Below, one piece after another: positions 1-8,825 of a DNA stretch of 64,000 bases. The DNA lies in the NCBI RefSeq assembly GCF_020042285.1, contig NZ_CP083388.1, positions 2,010,001 through 2,074,000 on the forward strand, given 5' to 3'. A program made the position numbers and the translations under genes. Source of the stretch: Ferruginibacter albus. Its GTDB lineage: Bacteria; Bacteroidota; Bacteroidia; Chitinophagales; Chitinophagaceae. Each line of letters starts with the position of its first letter. Position 1 is the stretch's first letter. The notes beneath the pieces are model-generated. The model had not been told where the DNA came from and did no database searches. It was given only the letters and a program-made list of their open reading frames with translations.

Positions 1-413
1 GATTGCTGGCTTATTATATTTCCTTTATCATATTCTGCATTTGCCAATAAACAAGTTGCACCAATAATGGTATCGCCATTTATTAGACTAGTTACTAAAG
101 GATTAAAACCCCTGTATTTAGGCAAGAGAGAGTCATGAAATACAATTACTTTCGATTTGCTATCAACATTGCTTAGCCATCGCCAACCTACAAATATTGA
201 ATAAGATGCTTCTGTAGAAGGCTCAGATTTTCTTTGAAAAAAATTAATTTTTCTCATGATGCACTCTTTGCAAATATCATCGAAATAATCATTTTCAATA
301 CTTGGATCCTTAGCTATTATTACAGAATCTATCGTATCTAATAAATTAGCCGGAAGATTCTTTAATAAATAAAACCCCTTAAATCCAAGGACAAATAATC
401 GTATCATTGACAT
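1..413 (-). CDS. Formyltransferase-like protein, C-terminus cut by window edge
   Basis: The frame is open from an ATG at 413-411 (a second in-frame ATG is at 407-405) to the left edge, giving 137 residues of an N-terminal part. The segment FHDSLLPKYRGFNPL and a later ANAEYDKGNI match the formyl_trans_N fold (Fmt, PurN, ArnA and sugar N-formyltransferases), including the active-site His and the Asp of the Asn-His-Asp triad. The residue at the usual Asn position (N-x-H) appears to be Val (VFH). It starts 4 nt after the stop of the Wzt-like gene, so it is cotranscribed with polysaccharide genes. That context suggests formylation of an amino sugar or a related glycan modification rather than initiator-tRNA formylation. 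The missing C-terminus prevents a substrate call. Confidence 0.75.
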   Translation of the reverse strand, partial: MSMIRLFVLGFKGFYLLKNLPANLLDTIDSVIIAKDPSIENDYFDDICKECIMRKINFFQRKSEPSTEASYSIFVGWRWLSNVDSKSKVIVFHDSLLPKYRGFNPLVTSLINGDTIIGATCLLANAEYDKGNIISQQ

Positions 414-417
414 TGCC

Positions 418-1686
418 TTATTGTATTTTTTCCCATTTTAGAATGGGGCGTATAAATCCATTAACCTTGCCAAGATATCCTGATTCCCTTACTGTATCCT
501 TGATCTCAAAAGTAAGAATATCCATTTGTGAAAATAATGGATCCATTTGTTTAGTATGAAAATAGAGGAATATTTGATACACCTCACTGTTTAAGAAATC
601 ACCAGGGATATGACATACAACCTCTGATTCTTTATTTATTTCATAAGTTCCTTTATTAAGTGATCCAAATACAGTATCTCCTTTTAAGGTTCTTAGATCA
701 AAGCCTACCGAAATTTCAGCCTCCTTTGTTTTATTAATAAAAATAAATCTTAAATCAAGAGCCGATTTGATATCTATTACATCCTCTTTATCTTTTGAGC
801 TTCCATTTTCGGCTGTAGCAAGTAATACCTCAATATTCTCGTTACCTATCTTTGTTTGTGAATTACTTAAATCTAGATGGCGCTTAAAGTTTGATGAATT
901 GCTGATGTATTTTTTAATTATAGCGCTGGGAGCTCCTCCATCTACCAGGCTGCCATTTTCCAGCAAAATAGCCTTACTGCAAAGTGTTTCCAATGCAGCC
1001 ATATTGTGACTTACAAACAAAACAGTTCTACCGTCATTATTACTTACACTTTTCATTTTTCCAAGTGCTTTCTTTTGAAATTCTGCATCTCCTACAGCCA
1101 ACACTTCATCTACAATTAATATCTCTGGCTCCAGGTGAGCAGCTACACCAAATGCAAGACGAACATACATGCCACTACTGTAACGTTTTACAGGAGTATC
1201 TATATATCTCTCCACACCGGCAAAATCTACTATTTCATCAAACTTTCTTTTAATCTCGGTTTTTGTCATACCTAAGATAGCCCCATTCAAAAAGATATTA
1301 TCCCTGCCGCTTAATTCGGGATGAAACCCTGTGCCTACTTCCAATAAACTTGCAATTCTACCTTTTATTTTTATGGAACCAATGCTGGGAGTAGTTGTCC
1401 TGCTCAGTATTTTTAGCAATGTAGATTTTCCTGCTCCATTACGACCAATAACACCAAGTACTTCTCCCTTTTCAACTTCAAAATTAATATCATTCAAAGC
1501 CCAAACATACTCGCTGGTTCCTTTAGAAGTTCTGTCATTGGCTTCTCCTATTTTTAAATACGGATCTTCTTTGCCGCGGACTTTATACCACCAACGATTT
1601 ATATCATGACTAAACGTGCCGGTTCCTATTTGTCCTAATCTATATTGTTTAGAAAGATTTTCAACTTTAATAATACTACTACTCAT
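418..1686 (-). CDS. Polysaccharide ABC exporter ATP-binding protein with Wzt-type C-terminal domain
   Basis: This 422-aa protein is the nucleotide-binding subunit of an ABC-2 polysaccharide exporter (Wzt/TagH type), acting at the inner face of the inner membrane. Visible motifs are Walker A GRNGAGKST (81-89), signature SSGM (170-173), Walker B ILIVDE (189-194) and the H-loop SHN (226-228). The first 60 residues carry the insertion typical of Wzt/TagH before the WALNDINF strand. Residues ~270-422 form an extra beta-rich domain at the place of the Wzt carbohydrate-binding domain, which in O-antigen systems recognises the finished chain end. It lies 26 nt downstream of the permease gene. Family assignment is firm; the glycan is unknown. 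Confidence 0.93.
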   Translation of the reverse strand: MSSSIIKVENLSKQYRLGQIGTGTFSHDINRWWYKVRGKEDPYLKIGEANDRTSKGTSEYVWALNDINFEVEKGEVLGVIGRNGAGKSTLLKILSRTTTPSIGSIKIKGRIASLLEVGTGFHPELSGRDNIFLNGAILGMTKTEIKRKFDEIVDFAGVERYIDTPVKRYSSGMYVRLAFGVAAHLEPEILIVDEVLAVGDAEFQKKALGKMKSVSNNDGRTVLFVSHNMAALETLCSKAILLENGSLVDGGAPSAIIKKYISNSSNFKRHLDLSNSQTKIGNENIEVLLATAENGSSKDKEDVIDIKSALDLRFIFINKTKEAEISVGFDLRTLKGDTVFGSLNKGTYEINKESEVVCHIPGDFLNSEVYQIFLYFHTKQMDPLFSQMDILTFEIKDTVRESGYLGKVNGFIRPILKWEKIQ

Positions 1687-1712
1687 ATCTTAGATTCTAT
1701 TTCATTTGATGA

Positions 1713-2585
1713 TTATACAGTATCCATAAATGTTTTTTCCACTTTATTAAAAGTTATAACGCCGATAAACAGTACAACAATCATAAATACTACGCTATAC
1801 CCCAGACTGCCAAAGTTAAAATTCCCTTTACCAAAAAGAGAGAACCGAAACGCTTCTACTACAGACGTTATAGGATTAATATCTATTGCCCATTTATAAC
1901 TTCTGTTTTTAAGATAAGAAAGTGGATACGCTATTGGAGTTGCATACATTGCTAATTGTATGGCAAATGATATAAGTACAGTAAAATCGCGATATTTAGT
2001 TGTGAGCGAAGAAATAATTATTCCTAATCCCAACCCTATACCAGCCATGATTATTATTAAAAAAGGTATAAGCAACAAATATATACTGAGGTGAATAGGA
2101 AATCCATGAAAGTGATACCAAACCATTAAAACAACCAACAACAAAAGCTGTATAACCAAGCGAACTACATTTGAGATAACAATTGACAACGGGATGATCA
2201 ATCTTGGAAAATAAACCTTACCAAAAATTGAGGCATTCCCAATAAAAGTATTGGAAGTATTCATTAAACATCCCGAAAAATAGTTCCATATGGTAATACC
2301 AGACATGTAAAATAATGGTGCCTTTATGCCATCTGTAGGAATATTCGCTATTCGGTTAAAAACCAATAAAAACATAACAGTTGTAAATATTGGCTGAATA
2401 AAATGCCACAATGGCCCTAATATTGTTTGTTTGTACTGTGCAACAAAATCTCTTCGTACAAACAACCACATTAAATCCTTATATCGCCAAACTTCTTTTA
2501 AATTAATTTGAAGAAGTCCGGAAGTAGGTTTAACAACCATGTCCCAGTGAGGCTCTTGATCTTTTTGCATCAAATCTGTTTGCAT
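1713..2585 (-). CDS. Polysaccharide ABC exporter permease (Wzm-like, ABC-2 family)
   Basis: This 290-aa protein has about six hydrophobic segments after a cytoplasmic N-terminus containing LVRRDFVAQYKQTILGPLW, a hallmark of ABC-2 polysaccharide/teichoic acid permeases (Wzm, TagG, KpsM). It would pair with the ATPase encoded 26 nt downstream to move a lipid-linked glycan across the inner membrane. It starts 27 nt after the upstream glycosyltransferase gene ends, within the same operon. The length is normal for the family and no disruption is seen. Confidence 0.93.
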   Translation of the reverse strand: MQTDLMQKDQEPHWDMVVKPTSGLLQINLKEVWRYKDLMWLFVRRDFVAQYKQTILGPLWHFIQPIFTTVMFLLVFNRIANIPTDGIKAPLFYMSGITIWNYFSGCLMNTSNTFIGNASIFGKVYFPRLIIPLSIVISNVVRLVIQLLLLVVLMVWYHFHGFPIHLSIYLLLIPFLIIIMAGIGLGLGIIISSLTTKYRDFTVLISFAIQLAMYATPIAYPLSYLKNRSYKWAIDINPITSVVEAFRFSLFGKGNFNFGSLGYSVVFMIVVLFIGVITFNKVEKTFMDTV

Positions 2586-2612
2586 TTAATAAATGTAGTA
2601 AGAAGTAAAAAA

Positions 2613-3725
2613 TTACAATTGTTCTATAGCCTTTTGAAGATTATTTTTATACGTAGGATAACTAAAATGTTGCATAAGCATATCTGTACTTGGTTTATAT
2701 TTTTTTATATCCGATAGTACAGTAAGTACAGCTGATTTTATATCTTCCAAATTATCGGGATTTACCAACAGCCCTAATTGACCGTTGCAAAGTGCATCCG
2801 TAGATCCATCCTGATTCCCGGCAATTACAGGTTTTCCATAAAACATGGCTTCAATAAAAGCAATACCAAAGCCTTCTTTTTGACTTGGCATAATGAAAAC
2901 ATCACAAAGATTATAATGTGCTGCCAATTCTTCATCGGGTATATAGCCGGCAAAAACAACAGAATCCTGAACTTTTTTTTCTTTAATAAATTTTTCAAGA
3001 CGCTGCTTTTCTTCTTCGCTGTATTTTCCTACAAGAAAATATTTTAAGTTAGGATGCTGCACTTTAATATCACTTACAACATTAATAACATTATCATAAT
3101 TTTTATAACGGTCATCTTTCGTAAGGCGGGAAAGTGTCATCAATATGATATCATTTTCTGAAAAATTATATTTTTTCATTAAAGATGTATCCTTATCTTT
3201 TTGTTGAAGAGCAGGTAAAAAAGGATCAAGGCAATTATTTAAAATAGTAAAGCGTGTTTTATCAGGCTGATTGTATTCCGTCATTTTATCTTGCGTAAAC
3301 CTGCTTACTGCTAATATTTTATCTACGCTGTTAAGCATCTTTATCCTCTTTTTGGGGAATGTATCCCAAACTTCAATACCATGAGCCAGGAGTACTAACT
3401 TTGTTTTTGGAGAAAAAAGCTTAATCAAAAAACCGGGTAACAACAAATTAATATGACTTAAAATGACAATGTCGCTTTTAACGCCCTGTCTAACAGCATT
3501 TATAACAAAATTAGTTTTCTTTCTGTCAAATGCTTTGTAAGTATCTTTTGAAAAATACTTTGAATCAAAGTTTGATGATTTATCATACATAGAATATATA
3601 GCTACATTCTGCTGAGGGTTTTCATTTAATTCAGAAATAGCCTTACCCAATATTCTACATACTCTTTCTATTCCACCGGCTGCAGAAAAAATCTTCAAGG
3701 TTAAAAAGAGAACTTTTTTATTCAT
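2613..3725 (-). CDS. Glycosyltransferase family 4 (GT-B fold)
   Basis: This 370-aa protein starts MNKKVLFLTLKIFSAAGGIERV, with the Gly-rich N-terminal loop of GT4 retaining glycosyltransferases. The C-terminal half has the donor-binding EGFGIAFIEAMFYGKPVIAG stretch with the E-x7-E motif, followed by DNLEDIKSAV. It probably adds one sugar from a nucleotide-sugar donor to the lipid-linked repeat unit at the cytosolic membrane face. It is the only glycosyltransferase seen in this part of the operon; others probably lie left of the window. Neither donor nor acceptor can be read from sequence. Confidence 0.9.
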   Translation of the reverse strand: MNKKVLFLTLKIFSAAGGIERVCRILGKAISELNENPQQNVAIYSMYDKSSNFDSKYFSKDTYKAFDRKKTNFVINAVRQGVKSDIVILSHINLLLPGFLIKLFSPKTKLVLLAHGIEVWDTFPKKRIKMLNSVDKILAVSRFTQDKMTEYNQPDKTRFTILNNCLDPFLPALQQKDKDTSLMKKYNFSENDIILMTLSRLTKDDRYKNYDNVINVVSDIKVQHPNLKYFLVGKYSEEEKQRLEKFIKEKKVQDSVVFAGYIPDEELAAHYNLCDVFIMPSQKEGFGIAFIEAMFYGKPVIAGNQDGSTDALCNGQLGLLVNPDNLEDIKSAVLTVLSDIKKYKPSTDMLMQHFSYPTYKNNLQKAIEQL

Positions 3726-3754
3726 GCAAACTTTGCGTGCGATATTAGATACAA

Positions 3755-4714
3755 TTATATAAGTGAACTTTCTTTATGTACATAATAATCGTACTTATTT
3801 ACAAAATCGTTGTATGCTAAACGTATCCCTTCTTTTAAAGAGACAGAAGAATGCCACCCTAATCCTTTTATTTTATCTACACTTAATAATTTACGGGGAG
3901 TACCATCCGGTTTAGAGGTATCAAACACCAGCTCTCCTGTAAAACCAACTATCTCCTTTATAATAAGAGATAATTCAGCGATCGTATTATCAACACCTAC
4001 GCCAATATTAAAAAAATCGGCTCCTTCATAATCCTCCATTAAAAAAATACAAGCATCAGCGGCATCGTCACTATATAAAAACTCTCTACGCGGAGTACCA
4101 CTTCCCCAAATGGTAACAGACGGGTGGTTATTAACTTTTGCTTCGTGAAATTTTCTTATTAACGCCGGCAGCACATGCGAGTTTTGTAAATTATAATTAT
4201 CGCCTGGCCCATATAAATTAGTAGGCATTGCGCTAATGAATCTACAACCGTATTGTTTTTGATAATATTGACAAAGCTTGATGCCGGCAATTTTGGCAAT
4301 GGCATAAGCTTCGTTGGTAGTTTCTAATAATCCCGTTAGCAAATACTCTTCTTTAATTGGTTGTGGAGAAAGTTTAGGATATATGCAACTACTACCTAAA
4401 AAAAGAAGCTTGTCGACATTATTACGATATGCTTCATGGATAACGTTATTTTGAATAGCCATGTTATCATAAATAAAATCGGCAGGATAAGTATTATTTG
4501 CATAAATCCCTCCTACTTTGGCCGCCGCCAGGAAAATAAATTGAGGTTTTTCTGCAATAAAAAAATCTCTCACCTGTTGTTGCTCTCTCAAATCAAGTTC
4601 AGAAGACGTTTTGGTTATAATATTTGTATATCCTTTTTTTTGCAAAGAACGTACGATGGCACTTCCCATCAATCCTCTATGCCCTGCAACAAATATTTTA
4701 TCTCCTTTATTCAT
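3755..4714 (-). CDS. fcl: GDP-L-fucose synthase
   Basis: This 319-aa short-chain dehydrogenase/reductase belongs to the Fcl/WcaG family. It converts GDP-4-keto-6-deoxy-D-mannose to GDP-L-fucose by epimerisation and NADPH-dependent reduction. The NADP-binding loop GHRGLMGS is at 11-18, the catalytic Ser at ~108-109 in GSSCIYP, and Y137-x3-K141. The stretches [12 protein letters not shown] and [17 protein letters not shown] are strongly diagnostic. Its presence suggests fucose (or a derivative) in the glycan. The partner Gmd (GDP-mannose 4,6-dehydratase) is not in the window and must be elsewhere. Spacing is 29 nt to the next gene and 27 nt from the previous one. Confidence 0.95.
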   Translation of the reverse strand: MNKGDKIFVAGHRGLMGSAIVRSLQKKGYTNIITKTSSELDLREQQQVRDFFIAEKPQFIFLAAAKVGGIYANNTYPADFIYDNMAIQNNVIHEAYRNNVDKLLFLGSSCIYPKLSPQPIKEEYLLTGLLETTNEAYAIAKIAGIKLCQYYQKQYGCRFISAMPTNLYGPGDNYNLQNSHVLPALIRKFHEAKVNNHPSVTIWGSGTPRREFLYSDDAADACIFLMEDYEGADFFNIGVGVDNTIAELSLIIKEIVGFTGELVFDTSKPDGTPRKLLSVDKIKGLGWHSSVSLKEGIRLAYNDFVNKYDYYVHKESSLI

Positions 4715-4741
4715 TTTTTAGAACTGATTAATAAAACTTTA

Positions 4742-5254
4742 TTATCGCTGATGCGCTAATAATTCAATGTTGTTTTTATCAAATTGAGCACTCAATTGAA
4801 TTCCCATGCTTTCTATTTTAACCTTTGCACGATTTCCTACTACTTCTAATATAATTCCATGATAATTCATCAATACTCCTTGTTTAATTCTTACTTTGCT
4901 ATTTACCTTTATATCAGTATAATCAACTTCAATATTTGAAAATTCATTCAGGAATTTTTTTATTGTATTTATTTCCTCATCACGAATACGGGCAGGCTTG
5001 CCCAACCAATACACAAAATTTAAAATCCCGTTGATCTTTTTAAGCTCCCATTTTTTTTCATCCTGCACTTTTACAAATACATACGATTTAAAAACAGGTT
5101 CCAATATTGTTTTTTTTCTATCGCTCCACTGCTTAATTATTTTATTTACAGGGCAATAATTTTCAATTTCCTTCTCACTTAAAAGCTTAGCTACTTTTTT
5201 TTCCCATCTCGGTTTTGTATAAACCGCAAACCAATATGATTCGTTTAGTTGCAT
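4742..5254 (-). CDS. NusG/RfaH/UpxY-like transcription antiterminator
   Basis: This 170-aa protein has an N-terminal NGN domain (WFAVYTKPRWEKKVAKLL, with KSYVFVKV further on) and a C-terminal KOW-like segment (VRIKQGVLMNYHG). It matches specialised NusG paralogues such as UpxY of Bacteroides capsule loci and LoaP/RfaH, which bind RNA polymerase and prevent early termination across long polysaccharide operons. It is not the housekeeping NusG, since it sits inside the glycan operon between the Wzc and Fcl genes. Bacteroides upxY is normally promoter-proximal; here it is third, after the wza- and wzc-like genes. Confidence 0.88.
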   Translation of the reverse strand: MQLNESYWFAVYTKPRWEKKVAKLLSEKEIENYCPVNKIIKQWSDRKKTILEPVFKSYVFVKVQDEKKWELKKINGILNFVYWLGKPARIRDEEINTIKKFLNEFSNIEVDYTDIKVNSKVRIKQGVLMNYHGIILEVVGNRAKVKIESMGIQLSAQFDKNNIELLAHQR

Positions 5255-5318
5255 AGCTTCGCTATTCCTCAGTTACATATTTTTTGTAACTAAAGACATT
5301 TTTACTTAAGCATAAAAG

Positions 5319-7730
5319 TTATTTACGAAACAGCTGCTTAATCTTATCCGTAATTTCTGTCAACCAATCAGGCATTTTAGACATAGCAAATTTTTCGTTG
5401 CCGTATCCGTAGCCATAACCATATCCATAACCGTATCCGTAGCCATAACCATATCCATATGCTTTTCCAAGCCCAGCAATAACAATACCACGCTTTTTCA
5501 CGCCGTTAAACACAATTGTCATGTTATTGAATTTATTGTTTGCGTGATAATTGTTTATCATTTTAACAAACGACTTCGGTGTGTAATCATGTCTAATTAC
5601 AAATAAAGTAACATCAGCAAGATCTTTTATTAACAACGCATCCGTTACAGGAGCAACGGGAGCCGTATCGATAATTACATAATTGAATTTTGTTTTCAAT
5701 TCATTGATCAATACTTTAATTTCCGGTTTTGCTACTAACTCAGTTGGGTTAGGTGGCAAAGCTCCTGATGGCAATAGAAACAGGTCATTTATTGCTGTAG
5801 GCTTTATAATTTGATCCAAAGTGGCATTACCTGCTAAATAATTAGAGATACCAATATCTCTGTTTATAGACAAAATGCGGCTTAATTTGGGTTTACGCAA
5901 ATCTAATTCCAGTAATGCTACTTTTTTGCCGGTAAGTGTGAACCCGATTGCCAGATTAATAGCAGTAAAACTTTTTCCTTCACCTGAAATACTTGATGTT
6001 ACGAGCAATACTTTTTTCTCTTCATTTAAACCGATAAAGTTCAAATTCGTTCGTATGGTTCTAAATTGTTCTGCGATAACACTTCTTTTACCATCCTGAA
6101 CAACAATAGTATTTTTTGTATTTGCCTGAATGATTTCTCCTACCAGCGGGATGGCTGTTTTCTTCTCAATATCGTCCCTAAATAACACATTACTCTTAAA
6201 TTGCTCTTTTAATAAAACAATAAAGACAGCAGATAAAAGTCCTATTACGAGACCGCCGATGTAATAATTATTGGCAACTGGTCTTACTGGTCCTGAAATG
6301 CTGGCTGTTTCCAGTATCCGTAAATCTGCAATGGTAGCTGCAGAAGAAAGAGCCGTTTCTTCTCTTTTTTGAAGCAAATAAGAATAGATACTGTTTTTTA
6401 TAGCTTGCTGCCGGCTGATTTCAAGTAAGCCTCTTTCTTTGGTTGGTACACCTTGTAACAAGGTATTATTAAGATCAATATTGGATTCAACATCATTTTT
6501 TATCGTAAGCAAACTGCTTCTGATATTCGAAATATTTTCGAGAAGATCTTTTTTAATTCTGTCTACTTTTTCTTTGGCTAATAATACCTGCTCACTCTTT
6601 TCTCCGGAACTACTTTGAGTTCTGTCATAATCAAATTCTGCATTGTACAACGATGACAAAAGGTTTTGTAAAACAGGATCATTGATAAGCATTTGAGAAG
6701 GCACAGTGCCCGGTTTTTTACCTTTATTCAGAACATAATTATTGATCTCGTTCAATACATCTAATTGTAATTCTACCTGGCTCTTTTGAGCATCCAACGA
6801 CCTTACCTTATCCATGTAAAGTGTACTCTGGGCACCCAAATCATATATTTGCTGCTTTGCTTTATATGCTTCTATATTCCCCTCTACACTGTCTAATTGA
6901 GATATAACTATGCGTAATCTTCCTTCAATAAAATTCAGTGTTTTTGCGGCTGTTTGGTTTTTATCATCAATACCTGTACGTACATACACATTAAATAGCT
7001 TTGTCAAAATATCTATTCCTTTATCAGGAATAGGAGTTTCTAATTTAACATCTATTACTGAGGAATTTTGAGAGATGGCAACAGCTTTTAAAGACGCAAT
7101 AATGGATCTTGCAACGTTAGCAGAAGGAGTAATTTGAACGAAATATTTTTTCCCGGTTAAATTATGATTGTATTCACGATTTACCAATAACCTAAAAACA
7201 TTTCTACCTAATAATGCTGTTGAGTCAAACGGAACGGTTTGATTGGCGATCGTAATTGTACTGTTCTTCCAGTTTACGTTAAAATAATATTTATTAAATT
7301 CAGTAATACTGTCTTTTTCTAACGCAATGAATTTTACAGGAGAGTTATCTCCATAAAGTTCTTCTGCCCTTACTTTTCCCTCGTTAAATACCGGTGCGTA
7401 TAAATCAAGCTCTTCCACTACCTGTTGCATTAAACCTGATGATCTAAGCACAATTATTTCATTATCTACGACCTTTTTTTCCCCGGAAATATTTAACGCA
7501 TCTAATATTTTTGAGTCACTTCCTTTTGATGGATCTTTTAATAAAACCTTGGAGTTAGCTACATATATGGGCGTTTGTGAGCGATAGAGTACGTATGAAA
7601 AAACTAAAGCTATTGGTATGGTAAGTGCAAATAATGGCCAAAAAGGCAGATACTTCTGAATCAGAAGTATAAATATATTTGCTTCTTCTTTTGGTTGATC
7701 ATGCAGGCTTTGTTGTTGTAGTTCGGACAT
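5319..7730 (-). CDS. wzc: Polysaccharide co-polymerase / BY-type tyrosine autokinase (Wzc)
   Basis: This 803-aa inner-membrane protein controls chain length and export of a capsule or exopolysaccharide. The N-terminal Wzz domain follows a first membrane helix near residues 27-48. Long coiled periplasmic segments extend to a second helix near 485-510. The C-terminal kinase domain has Walker A SSISGEGKS (~580), Walker A' LLELDLRKP and Walker B VIIDTAP. The tail carries ten consecutive Tyr-Gly pairs (758-777), presumably the autophosphorylated Tyr cluster. It starts 19 nt after the Wza-like gene, forming the classic outer-membrane channel/kinase pair. Confidence 0.95.
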   Translation of the reverse strand: MSELQQQSLHDQPKEEANIFILLIQKYLPFWPLFALTIPIALVFSYVLYRSQTPIYVANSKVLLKDPSKGSDSKILDALNISGEKKVVDNEIIVLRSSGLMQQVVEELDLYAPVFNEGKVRAEELYGDNSPVKFIALEKDSITEFNKYYFNVNWKNSTITIANQTVPFDSTALLGRNVFRLLVNREYNHNLTGKKYFVQITPSANVARSIIASLKAVAISQNSSVIDVKLETPIPDKGIDILTKLFNVYVRTGIDDKNQTAAKTLNFIEGRLRIVISQLDSVEGNIEAYKAKQQIYDLGAQSTLYMDKVRSLDAQKSQVELQLDVLNEINNYVLNKGKKPGTVPSQMLINDPVLQNLLSSLYNAEFDYDRTQSSSGEKSEQVLLAKEKVDRIKKDLLENISNIRSSLLTIKNDVESNIDLNNTLLQGVPTKERGLLEISRQQAIKNSIYSYLLQKREETALSSAATIADLRILETASISGPVRPVANNYYIGGLVIGLLSAVFIVLLKEQFKSNVLFRDDIEKKTAIPLVGEIIQANTKNTIVVQDGKRSVIAEQFRTIRTNLNFIGLNEEKKVLLVTSSISGEGKSFTAINLAIGFTLTGKKVALLELDLRKPKLSRILSINRDIGISNYLAGNATLDQIIKPTAINDLFLLPSGALPPNPTELVAKPEIKVLINELKTKFNYVIIDTAPVAPVTDALLIKDLADVTLFVIRHDYTPKSFVKMINNYHANNKFNNMTIVFNGVKKRGIVIAGLGKAYGYGYGYGYGYGYGYGYGYGNEKFAMSKMPDWLTEITDKIKQLFRK
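5400..5459 (-). repeat. Tandem 30-bp repeat (two units) encoding (YG)10 in the Wzc tail
   Basis: The 60 nt encoding ten Tyr-Gly pairs consist of two 30-bp units (5430-5459 and 5400-5429) that use the same order of TAT/TAC and GGA/GGT/GGC codons and differ only at the last base. The identical synonymous codon pattern points to a recent duplication rather than selection on each codon. Copy-number change would stay in frame and would alter the number of Tyr phosphorylation sites. Confidence 0.9.
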
Positions 7731-7749
7731 ATTTTTATTATATGGAATG

Positions 7750-8559
7750 CTATTTAATTACTCTGTCTAATACAAATAAAATAATAGATAAGGTACCCGC
7801 CGTCATTGTAATGACCTGTTGTGTTCGTTGTAACTTGGCGTCACGCTCGGTCTTTTCTATGTTTGGCCTTACATAAACAAGATCGTTAGGCTGAAGATAA
7901 TAATACTGAGAATTGAAGACTGATGTATTTTCAAGGTTAATGTGAGTGAACTGCTTTTTATTTGCAGAGTCTCTGATTATCAAAACATCTCTTCTAACAG
8001 CATCAGCGGTCAGGTCTCCGGCCTGAACCAATGCATCAAATAAAGATATAGGTTGATCTACTATATTGACTGCCGTAGCATGAGCAACACTTCCAAAAAC
8101 AGTTATCTTATGATTTGCAAAAGCTATTTTAATAATAGGATCTTTTAAATATGGTTGTAATTCGGACTCCAATTCAGTTTTAACTTCAGAAAGAGACTTG
8201 CCTTCCACCTTCACTAATCCTAATCTATGAAATTGTATATTCCCATTACTGTCAACCGAGTAGGTAAGCGGTACTCCCGGGGGTAAAACTTCTCCGTTAT
8301 AAAAAATATCATCTTCTTTATTAAAGCTTGTCACCCCTATTGCTAAAAGATCTTTTTTCTGAATTTTAAGATCAATTGATGGAGTTACAAGTGAAGAAAT
8401 AGTAGTATCTCTTTTTACTTCTTTGAAATAATAAGAATTTTTGATAATACCACAAGATGAAAATAACGTAACTACTAATAAACTAATGGAAAAACAGCGA
8501 ACGAGAAACGAAGTTTTTTTTAACTTGTAAGAACAATCGGCATAAATAAATTTAGTCAT
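7750..8559 (-). CDS. Polysaccharide export outer-membrane lipoprotein (Wza-like)
   Basis: This 269-aa protein has an N-terminal hydrophobic stretch ending in the lipobox LFSSC with the lipidated Cys at 36. A Poly_export-type domain follows (IQKKDLLAIGV..., NIQFHRLGLVKVEGKSLSEV) and then an SLBB-like beta-grasp segment (KITVFGSVAHATAVNIV). It ends with a membrane helix (TMTAGTLSIILFVLDRVIK), as in Wza proteins whose C-terminal helix lines the outer-membrane pore. It would form the export channel for the Wzc-controlled glycan. It is the first gene of the operon; no in-frame ATG lies nearer the signal sequence. Confidence 0.9.
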   Translation of the reverse strand: MTKFIYADCSYKLKKTSFLVRCFSISLLVVTLFSSCGIIKNSYYFKEVKRDTTISSLVTPSIDLKIQKKDLLAIGVTSFNKEDDIFYNGEVLPPGVPLTYSVDSNGNIQFHRLGLVKVEGKSLSEVKTELESELQPYLKDPIIKIAFANHKITVFGSVAHATAVNIVDQPISLFDALVQAGDLTADAVRRDVLIIRDSANKKQFTHINLENTSVFNSQYYYLQPNDLVYVRPNIEKTERDAKLQRTQQVITMTAGTLSIILFVLDRVIK

Positions 8560-8764
8560 AACATATATAGTTCAGGGAAAAGATTAAAGAAAAAGTGCTG
8601 CAAACACTAAAACAGAGGTATAATTATAAGATTATTGAAAAAAAACAACAGCCCGACTTTCCAGTAATATTGGTACGCAAAACTCGTTAAAATTAATAAT
8701 AAAAACAACTTTTAGAGCTATGCCCTGAAGAATTCGCGAATTAAGCAAAATCAATAACATACAA

Positions 8765-8792
8765 AAGCATGGAGAGTGTGTCTTCCATGCTT
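8765..8792 (-). terminator. Rho-independent terminator after the PID-CTERM gene
   Basis: A perfect 9-bp stem (8765-8773 with 8784-8792) and a 10-nt loop is followed on the minus strand by TTTTG. It lies 34 nt past the stop of the 75-aa gene and upstream of the Wza-like gene, separating the polysaccharide operon from the surface-protein array. The rest of 8560-8825 is AT-rich, and I see no clear promoter consensus there for the operon. Confidence 0.65.
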
Positions 8793-8825
8793 ACTGCTTA
8801 GTTAATCTTTAAATCTAAATATTAA

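Noticed and set aside
1..413. Housekeeping methionyl-tRNA formyltransferase
   Set aside because: The gene is 4 nt behind a polysaccharide ABC transporter gene, differs at the Asn of the triad, and lacks the usual def/fmt context.
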